NCBI GenBank assembly: GCA_002404865.1
Contig: DHKP01000008.1
Span: 1-9,406, forward strand
Length of the DNA: 9,406 nt
Direction: 5' to 3'
From: Caryophanales bacterium UBA4691
Lineage (GTDB): Bacteria > Bacillota_I > Bacilli_A > RFN20 > CAG-826
The notes under the pieces are model-generated. The model saw only the letters and a list, made by a program, of their open reading frames with translations. It was not told where the DNA came from and searched no databases. The translations under genes were made by a program, and so were the position numbers. Below are positions 1 through 7,700 of this stretch, one piece after another (the first letter of the stretch is position 1; every line of letters starts with the position of its first letter).

Positions 1-23
1 CTCATTTCGAAAGGATTAGGGAA
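1..23. repeat. terminal direct repeat, left copy
   Basis: These 23 bases, beginning CTCATTTCGAAAGG, are identical to the last 23 of the window. The repeat ends here because the window ends; beyond it the sequence continues AATTCTTC. It lies in the linker between the Fn3-like and TIM-barrel domains of the GH3, in the same reading frame in both copies. Confidence 0.97.
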
Positions 24-1712
24 ATTCTTCCTGGAGATATAATTGACATTCTCGCCAGTGGTTGTTCCATCAATGGAGACCCCGTCTACGGCATCCTCGC
101 CAGTGAAGCGGTTCTTCACCTCGACGCCGGTGACCTTGTCGTTCTTGATGGCTATGCCGTGGAGCGCGTCATCGCCGCTTTCGATCTGGAAGTCGATTTT
201 CCCGTCGACGTTGAACTCGCCATTAGAAGGGAAATTAACTTTCTTTATATTATGTGCATCACTTTGAAGGGTTAACGAGTATTCCCCGTTCTCAAGCTCA
301 TAGCCCTTGAAGCCGTTTTGGTTCCTATCGTAGCAATCATATGAAGCGAAGTCGGAGACGTTCATGCTCAAAGAAACTTGAGCCGTCTCGCCCGGCTTAA
401 GCTCGCCAGTCTTGGCGAAATCGGCGAGGGTGACGCTCGATTTCTCGATGGCGGTGTCTAGTTTTCTAGGGTTATAAGGCACCCTGACGTAGCATTCGAC
501 GACGTCCTTCCCGGCGACCTCGCCGGTGTTGGTGACGTTCACTTTGACCTCGATCTTCGTGTCGTCGTCGACCTTTTGGGCGGTCTTGCCGTCTTTACCA
601 AGGAACTTGACACTATCTATTTCCCAATCGAAGGAGGTATAGCTCATCCCGTACCCAAACGGGAATTGGACGACCCCGTCATACCCTGTCCCATAGGCGT
701 TGCTGACGCTGTCCCAAACGCCCATCGCGTCGGCGGTTTCGTACCATTTGTATCCGACATAGATACCTTCGACGTAATCGGAATAGCTATCAGAGCGGTT
801 GCTATCGGATGGCTCTTCATAGCGGCCGAGATTTTCATGCCCAAGATAATTGTAAACTGGGCTTGCTTTGATATCGTAAGGGAATGTGTCAACCGTTCTA
901 CCACTAGGAGAAACTTCGCCATATAAAACCTTAGGTAAACCTTTAGCACCATGAGTCCCTGTATAGCCCACATTCAAACAAGCGCTAACACCAGGGATAT
1001 CCTTCAAAACGCCAAGTTGCATTGCGCCACCATTCATAACGACCAAAATGGTCTTTTTATAATTTTCGGCACAGAACTGGAGAATGGCTTTCTCTTTGTC
1101 ACTCATGGTTACAGATGACTCGCTTTGATCAAATTCGTTTTCCGAGTATTGATGACCGATAATAAGAATCGCGACATCCGAATATTCTTTTGAACTAGCG
1201 ATGAGCTCTTTGGTCATAACGGCATTGATATCGATTTCTTCTTCGTTTTTAGCGTCATCGTAAAGCTTTGCAATATCTCTATTGTAGTTATAGCCATCTC
1301 CATAATTGGCTAAAGCTTCATTGAACGTTGTATTATCATCGTCATTGTTGCTATTTTCCGGGCGAATCTTGCCAGATCCATCTCCACCATACAAATACTC
1401 CTTGTATGCATGGTAGCCAAAGATATTGATTTTCTTTTCTTTGTCATTTTCTTTATTAAGAGGCAAACAAGGCCTGCCGTCGACATCATCGTTCTTCAAA
1501 AGAACCGTTCCTTCCTCAACGATTTTCGCCGATAAATCTTGGCCTTTAGCCAAAGCGGTATTCAAGGCCTCCTTGTCTTGGATGTCCCCCTTAGTCAAAA
1601 GAGAATCGATTTGTGGCGCGTATGCCAAAGCATAATTGGTGCCGACAATAGCGGCACAGCCAACCAAAACCATCCCCGAAAGATTAAGGAGATTTTTAAT
1701 AAACTTCTTCAT
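1..1712 (-). CDS. GH3 glycoside hydrolase, permuted order, N-terminal part (GH3_C + Fn3-like), runs off left edge
   Basis: My own minus-strand translation from the ATG at 1710-1712 is open for 570 codons to the left edge. Residues 1-11 are basic and about 12-32 are hydrophobic, giving a signal anchor. Family 3 C-terminal-domain hallmarks follow: IVEEGTVLLKND (64-75), INIFGYHAYKEYLYGGDGSG (95-114), DVAILIIGHQYSENEFDQ (179-196), LVVMNGGAM (223-231), GEVSPSGRTVDTFP (265-278), YVEGIYVGYKWYE (313-325) and FPFGYGMSYTSF (350-361). An Fn3-like sandwich lies at about 375-485 (VNVTNTGEVAGKDVV, LKPGETAQVSL), then a linker. No TIM barrel precedes the GH3_C domain, so this is the permuted arrangement; the barrel is in frame at the other end of the window. 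A good Shine-Dalgarno site and promoter support the start. The general acid/base may be a Glu at 191 or 193, which is a guess. Expected role: extracytoplasmic exo-acting beta-glycosidase (beta-glucosidase or beta-xylosidase type). The NagZ motif KHFPGHG is absent. Confidence 0.9.
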   Translation of the reverse strand, partial: MKKFIKNLLNLSGMVLVGCAAIVGTNYALAYAPQIDSLLTKGDIQDKEALNTALAKGQDLSAKIVEEGTVLLKNDDVDGRPCLPLNKENDKEKKINIFGYHAYKEYLYGGDGSGKIRPENSNNDDDNTTFNEALANYGDGYNYNRDIAKLYDDAKNEEEIDINAVMTKELIASSKEYSDVAILIIGHQYSENEFDQSESSVTMSDKEKAILQFCAENYKKTILVVMNGGAMQLGVLKDIPGVSACLNVGYTGTHGAKGLPKVLYGEVSPSGRTVDTFPYDIKASPVYNYLGHENLGRYEEPSDSNRSDSYSDYVEGIYVGYKWYETADAMGVWDSVSNAYGTGYDGVVQFPFGYGMSYTSFDWEIDSVKFLGKDGKTAQKVDDDTKIEVKVNVTNTGEVAGKDVVECYVRVPYNPRKLDTAIEKSSVTLADFAKTGELKPGETAQVSLSMNVSDFASYDCYDRNQNGFKGYELENGEYSLTLQSDAHNIKKVNFPSNGEFNVDGKIDFQIESGDDALHGIAIKNDKVTGVEVKNRFTGEDAVDGVSIDGTTTGENVNYISRKNFPNPFEM

Positions 1713-1718
1713 AGTTTT

Positions 1719-1725
1719 TCCTTTC
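1719..1725 (-). promoter_or_regulatory. Shine-Dalgarno site of the GH3 gene
   Basis: The minus strand reads GAAAGGA, then six bases, then ATG at 1712. The match to AAGGAGG is moderate and the spacing is right. It fixes the start with sequence MKKFIKNLLNL, a plausible basic stretch before the hydrophobic anchor. Confidence 0.7.
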
Positions 1726-1760
1726 TTGTTTCTCTTCTGAAGAATGAGAAACTAGCCTAA

Positions 1761-1789
1761 AGTATAGGAAACCGCTTACATAGATTAAA
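1761..1789 (-). promoter_or_regulatory. candidate sigma-A-type promoter of the GH3 operon
   Basis: The minus strand carries TATACT at 1766-1761 (5 of 6 to TATAAT). Seventeen bases upstream lies a poor -35 box, TTTAAT (1789-1784, 3 of 6 to TTGACA). Predicted transcription start is near 1754, giving a leader of roughly 40 nt with the Shine-Dalgarno site well placed. The weak -35 makes this a candidate only; its overlap with a cre-like operator and its position before a good start codon add support. Confidence 0.45.
1767..1781 (-). promoter_or_regulatory. cre-like CcpA operator inside the promoter spacer
   Basis: The minus strand reads ATGTAAGCGGTTTCC. Against the catabolite-responsive element consensus WTGNAANCGNWNNCW it matches at every fixed or W position except the last. 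It abuts the -10 box, where bound CcpA/HPr-Ser-P would block RNA polymerase, and it precedes a glycosidase operon, the usual kind of target. The match is seen directly; regulation by CcpA is inferred from the family and from the presumed Bacillota host. Confidence 0.5.
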
Positions 1790-1884
1790 TTTTGTTTTCC
1801 AATTTAACGATTTTTATTTCCGATTAGAGCCCATTTCAATCCAAGCCCTATAGAAAGACGATTCAGGGCGTGAAACAAAAACCG

Positions 1885-1943
1885 TTTCCTTCGCATAGAT
1901 ATTGGCATAATAAAAGCATCAAAAATGCTGAGCGCGAAGGAAA
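1885..1943. repeat. 10-bp perfect inverted repeat around the terminator hairpin
   Basis: TTTCCTTCGC at 1885-1894 is the exact reverse complement of GCGAAGGAAA at 1934-1943, separated by 39 bases that contain the small AGCAT/ATGCT hairpin. The right arm shares bases with the CGCGAA/TTCGCG stem, so the two structures exclude each other. Whether this is a bistable RNA element or chance is unknown. Confidence 0.5.
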
Positions 1944-1962
1944 AGCTTTTCGCGTAGATGCT
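1907..1962 (-). terminator. candidate terminator hairpins downstream of the lipoprotein gene
   Basis: On the minus strand a 5-bp hairpin (AGCAT, loop TTTTG, ATGCT; 1929-1915) is followed at once by TTTATTAT. The same ATGCT arm can instead pair in a longer 6-bp stem, AGCATC (1962-1957) with GATGCT (1920-1915). That stem would enclose a separate GC-rich hairpin, CGCGAA (1954-1949) with TTCGCG (1938-1933). Either fold puts a stem just before a T-rich run, as expected for intrinsic termination about 160 nt after the lipoprotein stop. The short hairpin is weak alone, so confidence is moderate. Confidence 0.45.
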
Positions 1963-2119
1963 AAACAAACGCGAATTGCAGGCCTTCCTCTAAAAGAGCA
2001 GTAGCAGCTTGAATATCCCTTTCTCGGAGTAGAGCTTATCCTCTGCCATATTTCTAGGCAGCTATACAAATATCCATCGTAATATCAACAGAAAGAATAT
2101 TGATTTCTCGCTCCAAAGT

Positions 2120-4726
2120 TTATTCAATTCCTAGCATATTGCAAACTTTTTCGCTGTCCATGACTTGGTTATAATTTTTGGGGCCTATATTGTGACCATA
2201 GACCACGCGTTTTGTATTTGTAACTGCAAAATTATATCCGGTAAAGGCTTGATCGGGGTGCGAGTCACCTGACATATATAAATCAGCCCCAATATCTGCT
2301 GTCAAAAGATTAGAATATTCTTTCTCTTTCACCCAAATTTCGTAACTGGAAACCAATCCTAAAACTTTGGTACCATTTTGAAATCTATAACTGCTATCTG
2401 AGCCGCTCCAAAAATGCAAGGCCGCTCCTTTTACCTTTGGAAAAACTATTTTTCTTTCTGTTTGGATGAAATCGTCAATTGTCACAGCAACCTCAATATG
2501 ATCGCTCATCTTTTTAATCGATTCACCAGGGAGTCTATAACACATGACTCCACCATTATCATTAGCGTGATCGAGCGTCCAAGGCAAATAGTACATCATT
2601 CCAGGATCGCTAGGACCAATCTGATCTGTTACAAGCTGCCATCCATCCTTATCCGTGCAAACCGCAAGTTTCAATTTGCCAAAACAAACGGTTATTTTGG
2701 TATCTAAGGAAAAGCGATTTCTCATTTCAGGATTTAAGAAAACGGCACCAATCGTCATCGCGTTCTCATAATTCTTCGTTGTGGGAAATAAATTCGAGGC
2801 ATTAACTCTTCCATTTGGGTTGTAAGTACCATCATCATTACTATCCATGAAACTATGCTGTTCGTTGGGCTTGCACATCATCACATAAAGTGGGTCATTC
2901 ATTTTGGAGATTGGTAGAACACCATCAAATTGATCGGGATTATTCATATAGTTCTCAACCGAGTACCCAACCCATTTTATTGCCCCATCACCGATTAAGT
3001 GGCTTTTCAGCAAACGATTGAATGTCTCTTCGTCAACTTCAAATACGCCTTTAGAAATATAATAGCCCCAGGCATTTTTGGGGAAAAGAAAGGAAGAATC
3101 TTGCAATCTGGGGGTAACCAAGGAAGCCGCATAAACATCAAAGTACTCTTTTCCACCTATAATCGTTGAATAATCGCTCAAATTAGGCATATATTTGCCA
3201 CTTTCTGGATAAATGAATTTATTCATCTTAGAAAGATTCGCATAGGAGCACTCACCTTCCAATCCTAAAAGCAAATTGCCATTGTTATATAAAAATGGCA
3301 GATAACAAATCTGCTCTTCAAAATTATCAATTGGTATACCGGTAAGAAATCCATAGTAATAAATACTCTGGTTATTCTCTTCGTTAATAATTCCTGGCAA
3401 ATCAAAAACTTTCTTCGTTTTACCTGCTTTTAGCATTTTGGTGAGATTGCTATAACCGCCCAAATCCTTTTTGAATATCGCCTTAATGCCAAAAGTAAGT
3501 TCGCCTAAAGATGACAAGCCTTTTTTCTCAATTTGAGCCTCAAAGCCGATTCCTGAACGGACGCGTTCGCTTCCCAAACGTATATTTGCACCTTTATTCA
3601 AAAGATTATTTTGTAATGAGGTGCCTATGAAGAATATTTGTTGAAGACAAAGATGTTCGAATTTTTTGAATGTAAATCGAACATATTTAGCTAAACCTAA
3701 CCTAAAATCTAAATTTTTTAAACTTATTCCATATGATTGGCAGATATAGCCGCCAAACGAACAAGCTTTGGCCTCCCCCTTGTATTCACTAGCTTTTTGG
3801 TAATTGATACCATCCAAAGATATCTCGACAACAAAATAAGACAATGAGACTTCTCGAAAATATTCTCCATTTTCAGGATCCCAGGCATAAGGAGAAAGAA
3901 GTAGATTGATGCTTTCGATTTCTATCGTGTTAGACAAAGACAAAGACAAAGTGACATCTTTATAATTTTCACCACTATCACCTCCTTTTTCCCAAGGATT
4001 TATTCTCCATGTGGAATCGCTTCCGTTCAGTAGATTCGAAGCGGGGTGACAGCTTTCCTCTTGACTAGCTTTTGCTTCTGAAGCAAATATTTTTTCGTTA
4101 GTGTTATTTACCCTATAACCTTTCAAGCGAACTTCAGCAAGTGATAAATAGCTGCCTGATGATTTATACACGCAGATGCGTAAATCTTTAACGCTTCCAT
4201 CAAAAGATACATCCAGCAAGTCTTTTCTAAAAGGAGAGCTTTCAGCGTTTTCATTTTTGGCCAATAAGTTATAAAAAGACTTATCAGAAGAACCGAAAAT
4301 TGAGTATGTAACTGCCGAGGAAAGCTCAGCAATTCCAGGTAACCCCCACTCCAAAGAAATAGATGTCAAGACAAAGGCGCCATCAAGTTGAAAATCGATC
4401 ATTCCCGGCGTATCCTCTCCACACCAATTCCTAACGAACACAGTATCAGAGTTTCCATCAATAACGGATTCTATCGGATTTGATTTCTCATAAGGCCATT
4501 GACCGTTATTGTCTTTCATTGTAGTTTTCACTAGCAATATAGGCACAGTTTCCAGTTGTGTTTCCTCTTCACCGCTAGATGAAAAAGATGGTGAGGAAGA
4601 AGAATTGGGTTCATCGTTTTTTAGAGATGAGTTAAAGGAACTAGATTGATTGGTGGAAAATGCACAAGAAAACAAAATAAAAGATAGCAGACAATCAAAA
4701 ACTAATGATGCATGTATTTTTTTCAT
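2120..4726 (-). CDS. surface lipoprotein with two F5/8C-like (discoidin) domains and unrecognised C-terminal modules
   Basis: An 868-residue product. Residues 1-20 form a lipoprotein signal with a lipobox-like LFSC ending at Cys21, although Phe at -2 is unusual. A Ser/Asn/Glu-rich linker (22-60) would reach through the wall. About 62-206 resembles an F5/8 type C (CBM32-like) domain: ESVIDGNSDT (86-95), IDFQLDG, YSIFGSSD, LSLAEVRLKGY (194-204). About 212-372 is a second such domain: ASNLLNGSDSTW (229-240), VEISLDGINYQ, KYVRFTFKKF. GANIRLGSE (379-387) opens a segment resembling the GASIRL..GLRF modules of gut Bacillota surface proteins. About 605-800 looks like a beta-rich module, and the tail from GDSHPDQAF (820) is unrecognised. 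No catalytic signature is visible. Role inferred: glycan or host-surface binding, co-expressed with the GH3. The upstream gene ends 52 bp away. No clear Shine-Dalgarno precedes this ATG, so the start rests on the signal peptide. Confidence 0.85.
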   Translation of the reverse strand: MKKIHASLVFDCLLSFILFSCAFSTNQSSSFNSSLKNDEPNSSSSPSFSSSGEEETQLETVPILLVKTTMKDNNGQWPYEKSNPIESVIDGNSDTVFVRNWCGEDTPGMIDFQLDGAFVLTSISLEWGLPGIAELSSAVTYSIFGSSDKSFYNLLAKNENAESSPFRKDLLDVSFDGSVKDLRICVYKSSGSYLSLAEVRLKGYRVNNTNEKIFASEAKASQEESCHPASNLLNGSDSTWRINPWEKGGDSGENYKDVTLSLSLSNTIEIESINLLLSPYAWDPENGEYFREVSLSYFVVEISLDGINYQKASEYKGEAKACSFGGYICQSYGISLKNLDFRLGLAKYVRFTFKKFEHLCLQQIFFIGTSLQNNLLNKGANIRLGSERVRSGIGFEAQIEKKGLSSLGELTFGIKAIFKKDLGGYSNLTKMLKAGKTKKVFDLPGIINEENNQSIYYYGFLTGIPIDNFEEQICYLPFLYNNGNLLLGLEGECSYANLSKMNKFIYPESGKYMPNLSDYSTIIGGKEYFDVYAASLVTPRLQDSSFLFPKNAWGYYISKGVFEVDEETFNRLLKSHLIGDGAIKWVGYSVENYMNNPDQFDGVLPISKMNDPLYVMMCKPNEQHSFMDSNDDGTYNPNGRVNASNLFPTTKNYENAMTIGAVFLNPEMRNRFSLDTKITVCFGKLKLAVCTDKDGWQLVTDQIGPSDPGMMYYLPWTLDHANDNGGVMCYRLPGESIKKMSDHIEVAVTIDDFIQTERKIVFPKVKGAALHFWSGSDSSYRFQNGTKVLGLVSSYEIWVKEKEYSNLLTADIGADLYMSGDSHPDQAFTGYNFAVTNTKRVVYGHNIGPKNYNQVMDSEKVCNMLGIE

Positions 4727-4754
4727 ATAATATAAAACATTTGGTTTCTTGGCT

Positions 4755-4776
4755 GCTTTTATTTTAATCTAAAAGC
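4755..4776. repeat. AT-rich inverted repeat between two operon genes
   Basis: GCTTTTA (4755-4761 on the plus strand) faces TAAAAGC (4770-4776) across an 8-base loop. It lies just after the stop of the upstream gene and before the lipoprotein start. No T-run follows on the minus strand, so it is not a standard terminator. It could be an RNA-processing or stabilising hairpin that sets unequal expression of the two genes, or chance in AT-rich DNA. Confidence 0.4.
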
Positions 4777-4778
4777 TA

Positions 4779-7700
4779 TTAACTAGCAGTGTTGAATATC
4801 GCTTGATCGAGATCAACTTTGTAGATGTAATGTCCTTCATTTTTAAAGGCGACTCTCACGCTTATATAGAGAGAACCATTTTTAATGAATATCGATTCAG
4901 GCCTTATGTTGTTTGCGTCTATTTTGCCATTTAAAGGAATAGAAGCCGTTCCAACCTTATTCCCGTCCCAATCAACGATGTTTATCCAAGTATGCAGGCA
5001 TCCATCTTGACCATAGAGGAAATAGATATAATCGGAATCGGTATACAGTTGTCTTAGCAACACATCGGAAGGGTTATCGGCAGGCGTGGTATCTTCAGGC
5101 TTGCTGATGTTCAAAATTTGCCCACCTAATGCTTTGCCGTTTTCATCGGCAATGTAGAGATCGTTATTCTCTAGCAAGACGGCATAACGTTTCTTATCCG
5201 GATTATATGAAACTAAGTTTATCTTGCCGTTTATTCCTTCAAAGGATGTGATGCCTTTGTCGGTTTTTTTAAGTGTCTCTAGATCGAAATTGATGATTGT
5301 GCCTTTCCAAGAATTGACTAATCCAATCACATTGTCTTTGACGAATATTTGATTGGATTTAAACCAGTTATTGCCCTCTTCTTCGGTAAGTTCCACGGCA
5401 TCCGAATGTTTTTCGACATCATAGATTCCGTTTGTCTCTTTAAGTTTTGCAACACATCCCCATTTTCCGTCATTGGTTGAATAAGAAGCGTATACATCTC
5501 CATTAGATTCGACTGTCGAACAAATGTATTTCATCTCCAATTGCTGGGTCTTGTCATTCGGATTTGGCACACTGAAAATGATTTGCTTTCCATTATTAGA
5601 AAGACTTGAGGTGAAATTCGGGGTCTTCTTTTCCGAAGCCGCTTTTTCGACATAGCCACCTAAAATAGAACTGTCAACACGCTTAGCGAAGGAAGCGTTG
5701 AACTTAGTTTTCAATAAGAAGAAACCAGTGTAGTATTTGCAACCCACCAAATAAGCATCATCCCCATCCATAACCACTTGGTTTATTCTGTTTTGCCAAG
5801 GTAGATAGGCAGGATCGCCGAAAGGCCAATATTCCCAGCTTAGCTTTGAGGTCGAAACATCGAAGGAATAGCAGGAGTCCCCACCTTCAGGCATACTATA
5901 AAGCTCATTTCCGTCCCAATCGAGGATGCACATCTTATATTTGTAGGTATTCGTGGTGAAGGTCGTAGCGATAATAAAATCATCATTTCCGGAAAGGCCT
6001 GAAGTTTCTCCAGCAAGCACATTTCCTTCCTGGTTTGTGTAACTTGGAATCGTCCCCCAAGAGAATTCGCCTCTTTTATAAAGGAATGTGCCATCTTTGG
6101 AGAAGAATCTTGTTTCACCACCTGCGTAAACGGCAAAACGTTCCAAGGATTTGTTGTAGGCAAGTCCTTTTGCATTCAATTCCCAATCGTATCTAAGTTC
6201 CACTTTCTCGCCTGTAGGCTTTAGAGTGTTTTTGCTATAGTAGACGATTTCTTGGGTTTTGGAATGATTCGTGCTAGAAATGAAAGCAAATCTATCTTCA
6301 TCTATATCGGATATATCCCCTAACATGCCCCAGTTTTCTGTTCCATCAGTCCATTTATGCACTTCTTGGTATAAAACAGGCTCCAAAGAATCCAATTCGT
6401 ATTTCACGAAGCCACTTTGGGTTCCATCAAAAGACCCCATATAAGTGTAATAATACCCGCCATCGATAAAAGAAGAGTACATGCTGGTAAGCGCTTTTTC
6501 GCCGGAAACTTTAGTGTCATAGCCTGTGCATTCTTTCTTATCGTTAAAAGCAGAGTAATTTATATCAGCTATGCTTTGAGGATCTTCATTGACCAATGTC
6601 TTAGTGACTTGGTATTCCGGGAGAGTGTAAAGAGGTTGTTCCCCTTTTGCCGCCAAAGAAAAATTTTTTAAGGAAATAGAACCACTATTTTCCCCGATTA
6701 AAGACAATTCCAAGACGTTTTGACCCTTATTGAGATCGACTTCCTTTAAATTCAATCTCTGGAAAATCATCGAGGCTTTATTCTTATCGGAATCCGAAAC
6801 CTCTTTTATGATAACGTCTTTCTTTATGACTTTGGAAACGCCGTTGATTTTTAAAGAGAATTCTCTATTGGCCACTTTTGAGGAAGAAAGATAGCCTGAT
6901 GAAGTCTCTTGAGGGTTTGAGAAGGCCACATCAATAAGCACGTCTGATTTAATAAAATAAGCAGAATCAAACTTGATTTCAATTTTCTTTTCATCCGCCG
7001 TGTCGTTTGCCGAAATGATGTCGGAATTTTCACTTTCTGAAACACTTCCATCATCTTTTCGCATATAAGTCGTTTGATTGATTTTTTTCTCAAAACCAGT
7101 TATTGAAACATTCGAGTCGAAAGGAAGCTCTTTTACGATTTTAACCCATAGTTTTGAGCTCTTTTCGCCTTTTTTGTCTTTGACGTTGACTGAGACTTTA
7201 TCGCCAAAGCAAACGGCTTTATCGCTACCTGAAACATCAAGGTCTATTGGATTTACGACTCTTCTATTTCCACAAGCATAAACCGCCGTAAGCTCCGTTT
7301 TGGAGAAATCGATTTCAGAAACATTTTGACCTTCCTTAAGGGTGGGTTCACCATTAGTCACTTCAACGGAAACGATATTCCCTTGATCATAATTTTCTTT
7401 GGAAACGACGGTAATCGGGAAGCTACCTTTGACATTAGAATTGTGTTTAAGCGTAACGAAGCCTTCCTTTTGGCCAGCCACTAGCTCTTTATCCTCGGCA
7501 ACAATCTGATTTAAATCAACTTTGGCTTCCGATCCATCGTTGTTATAGGCTTGGAACTGTATACCATCGATTTGAAGCCTTTCACCTTCCTTATAATAAA
7601 TGATATAAGGATTTTTCGTTACTTTTATCGTTTCAAGAGCGACCTTGACAAGATTGATCTTCACCTCCGTGCTTTTCCCTTTGAAGTTGAAGATTATGCT

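Larger units (their letters stand above)
1713..2119. other. intergenic region between lipoprotein gene end and GH3 start
   Basis: This 407-bp stretch is the only sizeable non-coding region. From the lipoprotein stop toward the GH3 start it holds about 155 bp without recognisable signals, a cluster of inverted repeats (1885-1962) ending in a T-rich run on the minus strand, about 100 bp of AT-rich sequence, then a -10 box, a cre-like site and a Shine-Dalgarno sequence. Open frames here are short and resemble nothing I recognise. No tRNA, CRISPR repeat or iteron is visible. Confidence 0.75.

Noticed and set aside
576..926. A 116-codon plus-strand open frame, and a 109-codon minus frame at 644-973.
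   Set aside because: Both lie wholly inside the GH3 coding frame, which has clear family motifs throughout; they are shadows.
1877..1890. A second cre-like sequence on the plus strand around ACCGTTTCCT.
   Set aside because: It fails the invariant TG at its left end and the R before the central CG, and lies over 100 bp upstream of the predicted promoter.
1863..2069. A 68-codon minus-strand open frame in the intergenic region.
   Set aside because: It lacks a convincing Shine-Dalgarno site, is Cys- and Arg-rich with no recognisable domain, and covers the terminator hairpins.
1796..2119. Reading on past the lipoprotein stop in the same minus frame gives protein-like stretches (DIQAATALLEEGLQFAFV, then FVSRPESSFYRAWIEMG) broken by TAG, TAA, TAG and TGA, suggesting a decayed gene.
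   Set aside because: About four internal stops in roughly 100 codons is close to chance, and I recognise no family in the pieces. A translated search with the stops masked would be needed to revive it.
4723..4740. A five-codon minus-strand frame (MFYII) whose TGA overlaps the lipoprotein ATG as ATGA, a possible coupling leader.
   Set aside because: No Shine-Dalgarno site precedes it and such short frames are common in AT-rich DNA. It is worth noting only because the lipoprotein gene lacks a clear ribosome site of its own.
5840..6175. A 111-codon minus-strand open frame.
   Set aside because: It lies in another frame inside the 1098-residue gene and has no recognisable domain or start signal.
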